Assembly (NCBI GenBank): GCA_037389465.1
Contig: JAZARR010000234.1
Coordinates: forward strand, 1,016,256-1,080,255
DNA length: 64,000 nucleotides
Source: Baylisascaris procyonis
Lineage: Eukaryota > Nematoda > Chromadorea > Rhabditida > Ascarididae
Reading direction: 5' to 3'
This document shows positions 1 through 10,946 of this stretch, piece by piece. Made by a program: the position numbers and the translations under genes. Positions within the stretch are counted from its first letter, which is position 1. Each line of letters starts with the position of its first letter. The notes under the pieces are model-generated. The model was not told the origin of the DNA. It saw only the letters and a list, made by a program, of their open reading frames with translations, and ran no database searches.

Positions 1-20
1 ATCTGAACACCAGAGGCTTC

Positions 21-883
21 AAATCTATCCCACTCCCCATGATCAAGTTTCAAGTCTAATCCACTCCCCATGACGAGGTTTCGAGTCTACCCTCCTCCCT
101 ATGACCAAATTTCAAATTTACCCCACTCCCTACGATGAAGTTTCAACTCTATCCCACTCCCTATGATGAAGTTTCAACTCTACCCCACTCCCTATGATGA
201 AGTTTCAACTCTATCCCACTCCCTATGATGAAGTTTCAACTCTACCCCACTCCCTATGATGAAGTTTCAACTCTATCCCACTCCCTATGATGAAGTTTCA
301 ACTCTACCCCACTCCCTATGATGAAGTTTCAACTCTATCCCACTCCCTATGATGAAGTTTCAACTCTACCCCCTCCCTATGATGAGAATTCAACTTTACC
401 CCACTCCCTACGATGAATTTTCAACTCTATCCCACTCCCTATGATGAAGTTTCAACTCTACCCCACTCCCTATGATGAAGTTTCAACTCTATCCCACTCC
501 CTATGATGAAATTTAAACTCTACCCCCCTCCCTATGATGAAGTTTCAACTCTACCCCACTCCCTATGATGAAGTTTCAACTCTATCCCACTCCCTATGAT
601 GAAGTTTCAACTCTACTCCACCCCCTATGATGAGATTTCAACTCTACCCCCTCCCTATGATGAAGTTTCAACTCTACCCCACTCCCTATGATGAAGTTTC
701 AACTCTACCCCACTCCCTATAATGAAGTTTCAACTCTACCCCACTCCCTATGATGAGATTTCAACTCTAAGCCACTCCCTATGATGAAGTTTCAACTCTA
801 CCCCACTCCCTACGATGAAGTCTCAACTCTACCCCACTCCCTATGATCAAGTTTCAACTCTGCCCCCACTCCCTATGATGCAG
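21..883. repeat. 31-bp minisatellite, about 28 copies (unit 1)
   Basis: A 31-bp period built around CCCACTCCCTATGATGAAGT followed by TTCAACTCTA. In the left third, copies alternate between CTATCCCACTCC and CTACCCCACTCC, so the real period there is 62 bp. Edge copies are more degenerate (CATGATCAAG, CATGACGAGG, GATGAGATTT), as expected of an array homogenised from its centre. Because 31 is not a multiple of 3 and the monomer contains TGA, it cannot encode a repeat protein. Confidence 0.95.
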
Positions 884-958
884 TATATTTATGTTGCCAA
901 ATCAGTTCGCACGTCAAATGGAATAGATTAAAATAACGAAAGAAAAAGAACAACCAAC

Positions 959-1064
959 CTTTCACGTGGACCGCTTGATTGTTTCCTTCGTCCTTGCGAC
1001 ATGGTGACCACAGTTTTTAGCCACTTGTCGTAAAAACCACAACCATTGTACTCGTTTTCGACCA
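959..1064 (-). other. exon-like island with an ENEY motif
   Basis: Read on the minus strand, GATTTCAG at 1072-1065 is a good nematode-type 3' splice site. It is followed by a 106-base open frame containing VENEYNGCGFYDKWLK and ending at an AG/GTTGGT donor-like site. The block is GC-richer than its surroundings. ENEY followed by a D..L stretch faintly recalls the acid/base region of glycoside hydrolase family 35 (beta-galactosidases), but the similarity is short and may be chance. Any next exon would have to lie beyond the minisatellite, and I see no convincing one. It is probably a captured gene fragment. The same sequence occurs at 14259-14364, 27565-27670, 40869-40974 and 54171-54276. Confidence 0.3.
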
Positions 1065-1433
1065 CTGAAATCGATCATATCATCATTTTGAATATTTAAT
1101 TTCCACTTTTCCGATCAGAATTAAATCGAATCGGAATGAAAATTCAGAATAAAATAGGAACAAAAAACGACGAATAAATATTCAAATATTCGAAACAATG
1201 GCTAATATTCGATTCAATTTCCGAACAACTATTTTCCGCTTACAGAATGAATCATATGATGAGATGAACTAAAAGACGGCTAAGAACAAGTACCTCTATA
1301 CGTGACTTGCCAGCTCTCTAGTACTTAAATTGAAGCGTAACGCCTACAACAGTACAGAGTATAATCGCGAAACACGTATCAAACAAACAACGTTACTTCA
1401 GTGTAGCCAATCAGAGAAGAAAGCTGAAAGCCG

Positions 1434-1631
1434 ATGAGCAAAGATGCAGAGATCCTTTTAGTTCATGCAACAAGATGCCATGCCTTGTTGCTTTCAACAG
1501 ATGATAAAATCAACTTAACATACACTGGGTACTTGGATAAGAATCTGGCTTATCAGGCCAAGAGATGGGAAGTGACGAGGACAAGCTCATATAAGGAAAA
1601 ATCGGTTTCGTCCATATCCTTGAAGCGATAA
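1434..1631 (+). other. small open frame, possible gene relic (65 codons)
   Basis: ATG-initiated frame starting MSKDAEILLVHATRC, with composition fairly ordinary for a protein. It is followed in another frame, at 1624-1755, by a second protein-like stretch (SDNTKFVIEAYDIFLK at its start) that ends at a stop codon. The two could be one broken gene or two exons, but there is no GT donor at the junction, so a frameshifted relic is the likelier reading. I recognise no family and no membrane segment. It is identical in all units (14734, 28040, 41344, 54646), which shows array homogenisation and is not evidence of selection. A chance frame cannot be excluded. Confidence 0.2.
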
Positions 1632-2009
1632 CACCAAATTTGTTATTGAGGCATATGATATATTTCTTAAGATTGTAGGAGTTGCCGTTTTACAAGTACT
1701 TAGACTTTCAATTCCCGGGCATTTCAAAGTTCCTACCTTTTCGGGTACAATTTGAGCATTTTTCCGATCTTTTAGAATGAACACTCCTCAATTCTCAAAT
1801 AAAACTGATATAATGCCGATCGACAATTTGCTGGGTAGCTAAATGTGGCATAGCAGCAGCAACTCTTCATTGATCTATTGACCTACAATGTAGTGTCAAC
1901 TCTTACTTCAACTGATCTTACCTAATTTATTCACACTATTTTTTTATTCAAACACCTAAAAACGAGCACTAGACGAATACAAGCACAAAAAGGAAAACGT
2001 AATAACTGC

Positions 2010-2162
2010 CTACTGGCTGTCCGCTTTTTTGACGCATTCTTCCGCCTCTGCTATACGCCTTTTGTTCGCTGCATCCATTGAAAGCGTAAGCGGATCCCTC
2101 AGTAAGTCGGAGAATCCTTCAACAACCTGCAAGATTGTCGATATGCGGCACTCAACACTCGA
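2010..2162 (-). other. exon-like C-terminal fragment, unknown family
   Basis: Minus-strand open frame of 50 codons plus stop, without an ATG near its start. The part after a possible 3' splice site (CTTGCAG, exon start 2126) reads VVEGFSDLLRDPLTLSMDA and continues into a charged Lys/Arg/Glu-rich helix-like tail ending KKADSQ. The stretch is about half G+C against roughly one third around it, which fits an exon. I do not recognise the family. It would be a terminal exon whose upstream exons are not evident. Other copies: 15310-15462, 28616-28768, 41920-42072, 55222-55374. Confidence 0.32.
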
Positions 2163-2353
2163 TTAGCGAATCATTCATTTAACATCGCAAGCAAAACTCA
2201 ATTCAAATTACTATAAATTACATCATTTTGGCAGCAATCAGATGCCTTAGTTGTATAGTAAACAATAGCATTTATCGAAACGAACACTATGTGCATATAG
2301 CGATGATAATAAAGTCGGTAAATATCAAATATCACAAGAAACCTGAAGTAAAA

Positions 2354-2379
2354 TTTCGGGAAGTAAACAATTCCCGAAA
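2354..2379. other. perfect 9-bp hairpin
   Basis: TTTCGGGAA (2354-2362) and TTCCCGAAA (2371-2379) are perfect inverted repeats around an 8-base loop. The hairpin is present in every unit. No U-run follows, so it is not an intrinsic terminator; its role is unknown. Confidence 0.6.
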
Positions 2380-2442
2380 AGTAATGCTTGAAGTTAAAAA
2401 CATCCAGCACTGATAAAACAATAAATGAATTTTCAAAGTTCT

Positions 2443-2598
2443 TTACGCCTCTAAAAGCAGAAAACATATAGGCTTCACAATCCCGCCTATCGAACAAATA
2501 AGTAGCGTGAAGCACAGCGCATATCTACCTGTATCATATACCTGTATTCTGCTTTCACCATAGACTTCGATCGCAACGAACTTATCAAAGTACAGGTA
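2443..2598 (-). other. exon-like open frame with a hydrophobic C-terminal half
   Basis: Minus-strand stop-to-stop frame of 51 codons. The first part (DKFVAIEVYGESRIQ) is protein-like and is followed by CAG/GTATAT, a possible donor site. If read through, the frame enters a hydrophobic segment (YALCFTLLICSIGGIV) that could be one membrane helix. There is no ATG and no recognised family. Frames of this length are expected by chance in AT-rich DNA, so support is weak. Confidence 0.18.
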
Positions 2599-3377
2599 CT
2601 ATCATTGTGGATAAAGCTGATAAGGTGATAACCTATTTGATAAGTAAAATTTTATGGTTATCTATAACTAGGAACGAGGATAAGAGAATAAAAGGTTTAA
2701 AGACGTATCATAGATGAAGTAATATAGGTGAAAGAAGCTTATAGCACGGAACTTCAAGTTGCAATATTCAGTGGGCATTTATCACAACATCTCCTATGTA
2801 AAGGCGTTCTAGTGAGCATAACATTTCTTGAGTAATACAAAAAAACGAATAAAAAGGAACACCACAGTCGTGATAGATTTCAATAAGTACACCTTACTTG
2901 TAACTAAAACTATAGAATCACAACATGTTATACAAGTTGACGCATTACCAAAAATATTCAACGCCAAATGAGAATATCACATAACATCACTAAATCAGCA
3001 TTTATGCAAGATTATTACAAAGACGTCAAATACTATCGCGCACACGAATAAAACATCGTTAGAATGCTTAAAAATAGGCGTGTAAAGTTTGTCGAAAAAA
3101 TCCGCCTACCGTTAAAACAGATTAGATCTGATTCGAGTGGATTAAGCTAAAGTACCCGCCTCTCTTATATCGTAATTGGATCGCAAATACAACCCCTATA
3201 CCATAACCTGATCACCCCCATGAAAAGTAGTGAAGAGAAGTACCTTTTCAAATTTCATTAGAAGAATCCACAAATGTCTCATAATTTCTGGAGAAAAGCC
3301 AAGAGCTCTGGAAAAAGTAGTCTTCGTAAGATGCATTCTTCTCGAATTAATAAAATCAACCCCTAAATCAAACGAAT
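2599..3377. other. AT-rich segment with no recognisable gene
   Basis: No repeat, RNA gene or convincing coding frame. Short frames on both strands near 3196-3420 overlap each other and show nothing I recognise. The equivalent parts of the other units are the same. Confidence 0.6.
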
Positions 3378-4010
3378 ATGTGCTTCTCGCAATGTACTTT
3401 CCTATATTCGGCTCATACAAAAGTACAATGGCGCTCTTATTGGTGCTATTTTATAAATGTGCTAATCTCCATACTAGAAACAGAGAAGATGCGGTACGCA
3501 AATACGACTATATGAAACATTCAGTTATAAAGGCAGCTAAAGGCGCTATATCGAAGCGTTTAGTCATGACCTCTACTGACTTCAACAATGAGACCAGAAA
3601 GTATTGAAGTGTCGAAGAAATGCCCATCTGCGGAAAAACAACCTCATTTATAAGAGGGCCCTCCTTCCCCACAGCAACCCCCTCGGCCATTCTTCAAGCA
3701 TACATCGTTCGAAAATGCCGCTTTAGATCACAACGAATAGGCTATTGGCATTTGCGCCCTCGCACCAATATAGATGAAGGCAAAAAGTGCTTAACAAGAA
3801 TGCGCGACATTTACCCCTAAAGGTTCAGCGAATAAAATACACCAATAGAAGTGCATTACTACCGTATTACTCCATATAGAATCCCGTCCTCAAATAATAC
3901 AAACAAAATCCCCTTCATAGAGATGTACTCTGTAGTCCTTAATCAGCACTATAAAATATGACTGAGCGATGATCCATTATCAACAAATACATCAAATTCT
4001 TGTTTAAAAG
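3378..4010 (+). repeat. block A of a three-copy 0.63-kb family
   Basis: Homologous to 5622-6253 (B) and 7855-8399 (C), sharing landmarks such as TTCCTATATTCGGCTCATA, GCGCTATATCGAAGCGTT, GGCTATTGGC and ATTTACCCCTAAAGGT. A plus-strand frame (3230-3607) continues through A and B. Over its last 41 codons I count ten codons changed in amino acid and one synonymous change between A and B, which is what neutral drift gives, so this is a repeat and not a protein family. A stands alone; the D segment that precedes B and C is absent. Confidence 0.8.
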
Positions 4011-4478
4011 TGAAACAGAGAGCTATTTGACAATACCATAGCATATATGGAAGTCTCACGATATGCATCATTATGAACACCTTTTGTTTATTTGCATGAT
4101 TTATTTTATTGTAATATAAACAATTTCTAATGAAAATAGAAGATTACATATGAACGACGTGGAAACAATAAAACAAGAAAACATGTTGTGCGCGTAATAT
4201 GCGCCTCACATAGTTAAGTAGGAAAATGCGCCAGGAGAAGGGGAGGGAACGGGGACAACGGCATAAAAGTCACAAAAAGTTTTTTTATGCAGCACTCTAA
4301 CATAACAAGTTTCATCATGCAAAAATACCGCTAACTGTTGAAAATTTAATAATTGGAACGGCAAAAAGTTGGAAATCTTTGTAAAAAAATAAAAGTTTTA
4401 GTGTTCACAAATAGTGAACCGTGAATTCGGCCAATCCAAAATATTCGCTTCACCTTAATTACTTCTCTCAATAATTTT
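4011..4478. other. unique spacer between block A and duplication arm 1
   Basis: AT-rich with a short purine-rich patch (GGAGAAGGGGAGGGAACGGG near 4232). No gene, RNA or repeat recognised. Confidence 0.5.
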
Positions 4479-4927
4479 CACTGCATTCATTCCTCTCTCC
4501 TTTAAAGTTTCCTTCCTCATCACTCCTTCATTCTACTTCACCAGACCAACTACCCATTGTGTAAAACCCTTCTCTTACACTTTTCCTCCTTAATAAAACC
4601 TACCTGAAAAGTTTGACGGGGTGACCGGTTTTCTCTTATTAGCTCAGCCCATTAAAAGACTGAAGAAAACGGCAAAATACAGCCCTACCATGAAGATTTT
4701 TTAATGAACCTAAGTAGATTTACAAGAAATTGCCGGTTTCCGTTACCACGTAACACTGCATTAAACATGAGATAACTCTCCCTCTTCTACGCTGGAATGA
4801 ACAATGTTCAATAAAACAACCCAAAAATACACAACACATGGTCGATTCGTTTTAGAGAGTGGTCGACCATTTAAAAAAAAATTTAGCCAATTAGCTAAGA
4901 ATAAAAGACAGCAGCAAAACAGATCAA

Positions 4928-4952
4928 CGAATCAGTGCTAGCAGTTGATTCG
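4928..4952. other. imperfect palindrome in arm 1
   Basis: CGAATCA and TGATTCG arms enclose a TGCTAGCA core. The equivalent site in arm 2 (7385-7409) keeps the CGAATC/GATTCG arms and has a perfect CTGCTAGCAG core, although neighbouring bases differ. Confidence 0.6.
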
Positions 4953-5097
4953 GCGGCAATCCTAAGGGGGAAAACCAAAAAAACAAATCGTCTACCTCTA
5001 AAGTCGACTACATATAAAAGTCAAAATAGAAAAGTCATCATTATATATCGATATGCATACCTGAGGAAAAGCTTAAAATAACTTTCTATGTAGTAAA

Positions 5098-5197
<100 letters not shown>

Positions 5198-6253
5198 GCT
5201 TTTATAAGAAAAAAGCTTACATATAAGGAAAAACAGCTTTTAGGATCGCAGCGATATCACATAAAAATTGAAACATTGGTGTCACACAAGGAAATGCAAT
5301 TGTTTCGTAATAATACAGCAAAGAAAGAAATCCTCACAAAAGCCTTATAAACTTAATAAAAACTTTACCTGGAAGGTAAAACTAAGAAATTTGCATAAAT
5401 GGATCCAATAGCTAACATAACTTATAGGGTACTCATTGAACTGTCTTTTAAACATTGACATATGAACTCATTGAATTGTCTGTATTCGTCAATCAATACT
5501 ACATTGAACAATCATCTACATATCCTTCAATGCACTAGTGCAAATGAAACGCCTTCTATTCACACATAAATTCATAGAGACATATAGGATTCGACATGGA
5601 ATTCATAAGTTGAACCAAACAGATGTGTGCTTTTCGCAATGTGCTTTCCTATATTCGGCTCATAGAAAAGTACAATGGCGCTTTTTGCTAGTGCTATTCT
5701 ATAAACATACTAGTCTCCATACTATAAACACACAAGATGCGGTACGCAAATACAACTATACGAAACATTCAGTTATAAATTCAGTTAAACGCGCTATATC
5801 GAAGCGTTTAGTCATGACCTCTACGCACTTCAACAATGAGACCAGAACGTATTAAAGTGTCGAAGAAATGCTTATCTGCGGGAAAACAACCTTATTTATA
5901 AGAGGTCCCTCCTTCCCACAGGAACCCCCTCGGCTATTCTTCAAGCATACATCGTTTGAAAATGCCCTTTAGATCAGAACGAATAGGCTATTGGCGTTTG
6001 CGCCCTCGCACCAACATACATGAAGGCAAAAAATGCTTAACAATAATGCGTGACATTTACCCCTAAAGGTTCAGCGAATAAAATACACCAACTGAAGTGC
6101 ATTACTACCGTATTACTCCGCATAGAACCCCGCCCTCAAATAATACAAAAGTTACAAAATCCCCTTCAGAGAGCTGTACTCGTTAATCGGCGCTATAAAA
6201 TACAGCTCATCGATGATCCGTTATCAACACAGATATCAAATCCTTATATAAAA

Positions 6254-6927
6254 GGTTTCGAGACGAATTGAAGGGATGAAACAAGAAGACCGTTAATGCT
6301 ATTGTATGGGCGAGCGAACTCATTTCAAAGCTATCGCACTAAAGCCAAACTGCCTATAAATGCCTCCTTTTGCTTACATGCATTTTGACCACTCAGTTCG
6401 TTCAATATTCTAACGAGTAACCACAGTTGTAAAAACTTGAAAAAATTTTATAATGAAAGCATTTAAATCGACCAGATCTCGAAAAGTGATTGATATATGC
6501 AAATTTTCAAGTTAGTTTTGAATTTTTGTTTATTTAAAATGACGTGAATTTTTTAAAGCATTCATATTGAATCGATCGCATATGTGATACGTAGAATTAA
6601 ATGAAAAGTGAACAATTGCATTATTGCTGAAGACATCGCAACACAATAAATAAATTTTGAATTTACATTTAAAACGCTAATAAAGATTGAGTTTGAAAAT
6701 TTATGCATTTAATGAGCGAATTTATATAAATCTAAATCAAGCAACCAAGTTAGAAACTTCATTAAATAGTCAAACAAAAACGAATTGGAAAATTTTTGAG
6801 TGACGTCCATAATTGCGGCTTTACACCCTTGGTGCAACGCACTACTGCAACGCTATCGTGCGATGCACGAACTCAAACACTGAATCATGATAGAATATTG
6901 TGTAATGATTGAATACGTAAGTGAGTC
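6254..6927. other. AT-rich spacer between the duplication arms
   Basis: 674 bp without homology to the arms. It holds a perfect short palindrome, TCGTGC-GAT-GCACGA, at 6856-6870. No gene recognised. Confidence 0.5.
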
Positions 6928-8399
6928 ACTGCATTCATTCCTCTCTCCTTTAAAGTTTCCTTCCTCATCACTCCTCAATTCTACTTCACCAGACCAACTA
7001 CCCATTGTGTAAACCCCTCTCTTACATATTTCCTCCTTAATAAAACCTACCTGAAAAGTTTGACGGGGTGAACAGTTTTCTCTTATTAGCTCAACTCATT
7101 ACAAGACTGAAGAAAACAGCAAAATATAGCCCTGCCATGAAGATTCTTTAATGCACTTTTATAGATTTAAAATAAATTATCGGTATTCCTTTATCGCATC
7201 ACTACGCAACATTGCATTAAATATGAGAAAACCCTCCCCATTCTACGCTGGAATGAACAGTGTTCGATAAAGCAACCCAAAAATACACAACACATGGTCG
7301 ACGATTCGTTTTACAAAGTGGTCGACTATTTTAAAAAATTTAGCCAAATAGCTAAGAATAAAAGAGAGCAGCAAAACAGATCAACGAATCCCTGCTAGCA
7401 GTTGATTCGACGGCTTTCCTAAGGCGGAAAACAAAAAAAGACAAATAGTCTACCTATAAAGTTACTACATATAAAAGCAAAAATAGAAAAAGTCATTACG
7501 TATCGATATGCATACCTGAGGAAAAGCTTAAAATAACTTTCTATGTATGTAAATGAATAAATATAACCGCTTTTATAAGAAAAAAGCTTACATATAAGGA
7601 AAGACAGCTTTTAGGATCGCAACGATATCACATAAAAATTGAAACATTGGTGTCACACAAGGGAAATACAGTTGTTTCGTAATAATACAGCAAAGAAAGA
7701 AAACCTCACAAAAGCCTTATAAACTTAATAAAAACTTTACCTGAAAGGTAAAACTAAGAAATTTGCATAAATGGATCCAATAGCTAACATAACATATAGG
7801 GTATTATGCATCGAACTGTCTTGTAAGGAATTCATAAGTTGAAACAAACGTATATGTGCTTTTCAAAATGTGCTTTCCTATATTGGGCTCATAGAAAAGT
7901 ACAATTGCGCTTTTTGCTAGTGCTATTCTATGTGCTAGTCTCCATACTACAAACATACAAGATACGGTACGCAGATACAACTATACGAAACATTCAGTTA
8001 TAAAGGCATTTAAACGCGCTATATCGAAGCGTTCAGTCACGACCTCCACTGACTCCAACAATGACACCAGAAAGCATTAAAGTGTCGAAGAAATGCCTAT
8101 CTGCGGGAAAAACAACCTTATTTATAAGAGGGCCCTCCTTCCCCACATCAACCCCTCGGCCATTCTTCAAGCATACATCGTTTGAAAATGCCCTTTAGAT
8201 CACAACGAATAGGCTATTGGCGTTTGCGCCCTCGCACCAACATACATGAAGGCAAAAAATACTTAACAATAATGCGCGACATTTACCCCTAAAGGTCAGC
8301 GAATAAAATGCACCAATTGAAGTGCATCACTACCGTATTACTCCACAGAGAATCCCGCCCTCAAATAATACAAAAGTTACAAAATCCCCTTCACAGAGG
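6928..8399 (+). repeat. duplication arm 2 (segment D2 plus block C)
   Basis: Diverged copy of 4479-6253, starting CACTGCATTCATTCCTCTCT and ending at AAAATCCCCTTCACAGAGG, where homology with block B stops. It lacks the AT microsatellite and the extra stretch before block B. The small ATG frames at 8308-8490 and 8322-8507 straddle the end of homology and are not supported as genes. Confidence 0.85.
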
Positions 8400-10043
8400 T
8401 CCCCTTTTCTTTCTTCGACAAAAAAATTTCATGATTTCTCGGTTGGTAATTTCCAATTACTCTCTCAAAATCAGTCACAATTGCCTATAAGACAGTTGAA
8501 TAAATAATTAACCAATAAATTATGCACTTCTTTCATAGATTCTAAAATAAAATGAAACACTCTAAACGCTTACTCTTGCAACTCTCTTCGGCTATTCGTT
8601 AGAAAATTGATACAAACAACAAACTCTAAAGACTAACTAAATGCGAGCAAGAAGGGGAGAGGAGAGGTGCCAATACCAAACAAAGAAAAAAACTTATGCA
8701 TTTGCGCAGAGCAGATGACTAAGTGTAACGCGTATTGCTGTATCCGATATTTTATTATCTATCGTACAATGCTTAGCAAATAATGTTTGGTAATAATAAT
8801 GATAAAATTTATAGTATTATAATAAAAATAAATTATAATAGTAACAACAACAGTAAGAAAAAGAATAAAAACAACAAATAAAATAGTAAAAATAAGAAAA
8901 AGAATAAAAATAATACTGCCGTAATGACATCAATAATACCAACAACAATAATAGCAAACGCAACACTGATAAAGAATGACAATAAGAGCGAAGAATATAT
9001 AGCTCGCTAATCTCGCATATTCCCCCCTATATTCGTTTTCATCTGAATAGACTAAAAGAATTTCAAATGATCTCGATTAGTCGATCAATAACAATCGATA
9101 GCTCTCAGTTAATGAATGCTCCCAATATATAATAAAATATACGCTCCCGATATATAATAAAATGCCTCATCTCTTAAATAATTCGACTAATGTTTCAAAT
9201 TCATCACAAACAAATCCATCTTATGATAGGAGAGTTCGATCGAAACGATGCAAAATGACACAAAAATTTACATATATTTAGGCACTTATAAGAGTCTATA
9301 AGTGATTAGCAATTTAATGAATGAAACTGAAAATTCTATAGCGGCATATTGAATTACAATAAGTAGCTTAATGCGACAAAAATCAAATTCCTTTCTATGC
9401 TCGACACATAATTGACAAACTAAAAAATTCAAGTCAAAAACAACTACATTCTCGAATAGATACTCAAAGAGCTATTAAATTCACATCAAAAATTCAACAA
9501 ATTTGCATAGAAAGGAGAATGTATGGCCTATTACTGGAGAAATGCAAACAACAAACCAGCAAAAGATCACGGTTGCTGTCGGCCCTATTCTTAGACAATG
9601 AACGATAACGTTGATTCGATTGTCTTTTTTCTTCGAATCGCACCCATCCATTTGCATCTGAAGAAAACCAAACGAAGAGATCAGCGGTCAAATAGTTTGG
9701 CAGAAGAGCAAATCCCTTTCCCCCTCTTTCTATGTTTCCCTCCCTTCCTCCCTTTAAAGACCACGCTTTGTATATTGAATTCGGAATAACTATAGATTTA
9801 TGCATGAAAGCGAACTCAAACTTTAAGAGTGAAATAGTCTTAATCACTATCAATAAAGGAATTTGAAAAACATGATAAGCACAAAAATAATTGTGTAAAG
9901 GAAACCAATATGCGGCCACTAAGTGATATTAGCTATGAAAGTATTTAAAAAAAGCAATTACAGAATGTACGTATCACACCACCCCAAAACCATCTATCCA
10001 CAGCTACTTTTTCGAAAATAGTTTATATTGATATATACCCACC
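8400..10043. other. AT-rich segment, A-rich on the plus strand
   Basis: Mostly low-complexity DNA. From about 8790 to 8990 the plus strand is A-rich with AATAAA-like and AACAAC motifs (the word AGTAAGAAAAAGAATAAAAA and a near copy), a strand asymmetry suggestive of expanded poly(A)-derived sequence. A perfect 8-bp hairpin (CACTTATA/TATAAGTG) lies at 9283-9304. A 141-codon minus frame at 9494-9919 is split in unit 5 by single-base deletions and looks like nothing I know; I do not accept it as a gene. Confidence 0.5.
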
Positions 10044-10141
10044 TTATAACGCGAATGGGGAGGACCGAGAAACGATGATGGCACTGCTCTGGTCGAAATC
10101 TTCTACATGCCTCTTTGCTGCGGGTTTTACTTTCGAACCTT
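10044..10141 (-). other. weak exon-like frame
   Basis: Minus strand, after GATTGCAG (a possible 3' splice site): a frame containing EGSKVKPAAKRHVEDF and then a Ser-rich end, closed by TAA. GC-richer than its flanks. No family recognised. A second minus frame of 65 codons without ATG lies at 10319-10516 (contains VCIETAHRHFSVNIEG). Both are within what chance gives. Confidence 0.15.
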
Positions 10142-10775
10142 CTGCAATCCATCATCACTGTTAGGATGATAACAACATTTCTAGATGTCCTGTATCGCTC
10201 TCATTTCTCACCATTTTACAATGCCTCGCCACCATCTACCCCACTCCCACTCTTTTATAGTGCTCGGACGTAGCTTAACCCCCCCCCCATTTCTAGAGCG
10301 AACTTTCCACAAGAAACCTCACAAAATCTTACCCCATTGTTTAAAAATGTACTGCGAAACGAAATTTAGCATGTTACACACGCCTTCAATATTAACAGAA
10401 AAGTGCCGATGCGCAGTCTCAATGCAAACCAAACACTGATTACATAAAACCACCTGACTTTTCTGCACCACTAAGTAGCTGCAAATGCTGCGTAACCAAA
10501 CCGCTCTTCCTTTAGTTCAGATGGAGTTTCACCCGTCAATACAAAGATGTACACTTTGAACATCCGTATGCATGCGCAGTGGAACGGTGATACTGAAGGT
10601 ACGGAAACTCCGCGTATGATCCACCTCCTTTCAAATTAATACACCCCAACCTTTTACCACATTTTCAGTGATATGTCAAATAAGCAGCACAATTTAAATA
10701 AATACTTTATTGGTGAAGAAAACATTCAATATTTGAAACAAAAATTCTTAAATATAAAAAATTTATTAGCAATAT

Positions 10776-10946
10776 TTATTTAACAATTATATAAACCATA
10801 AAGGGATCATCATCATTCGCGCGCTCAAAGCACTTCGAAATAGGAATGTCCTTATACTCGTCTTTCGGTTTTTTCGTGCTACTTCCTCCTCCTTGTTCCT
10901 CATCCTGTCCACAATCGTCACCACTGCAACTCTTGTTATCAGTTAA
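10776..10946 (-). other. exon-like C-terminal fragment with poly(A) signal
   Basis: Minus-strand open frame of 56 codons plus TAA. It is hydrophilic and low-complexity at first (SGDDCGQDEEQGGGSSTKK), then DEYKDIPISKCFERANDDD and a short hydrophobic end. It is GC-richer than the surroundings. AATAAA motifs follow: one overlaps the stop and another is at 10706-10711, inside an AT-rich 3'-UTR-like tract. The frame ends upstream exactly where the 225-bp repeat begins (10938), so the rest of the gene appears to have been cut away by the rearrangement that placed the repeat. No family recognised. Other copies: 24084-24254, 37388-37558, 50692-50862; in unit 5 it runs off the window at 63954-64000. 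Confidence 0.35.

Noticed and set aside
21..883. CRISPR array
   Set aside because: The 31-bp units abut directly with no unique spacers, there are no cas genes, and the context is eukaryotic.
3230..3607. 125-codon plus frame and its relative at 5538-5855 as a small protein family
   Set aside because: Differences between copies are almost all amino-acid changing, the starts are not homologous, and the third copy has no matching ATG frame.
6100..6300. Possible tRNA B-box-like words (GGTTTCGAGAC near 6247; AGTTCGATC near 9234)
   Set aside because: No matching acceptor stem, A-box or anticodon arm around either word.
9494..9919. 141-codon minus-strand frame, the longest outside the telomere block
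   Set aside because: No recognisable domain, a plus-strand frame overlaps it, and it is split in unit 5 by single-base deletions. Its length is unremarkable for 64 kb of repeated AT-rich DNA.
10185..10439. 84-codon plus-strand frame beginning at 10185
   Set aside because: It runs through a C10 homopolymer that changes in unit 5 and truncates the frame; composition is low-complexity and no family is recognised.
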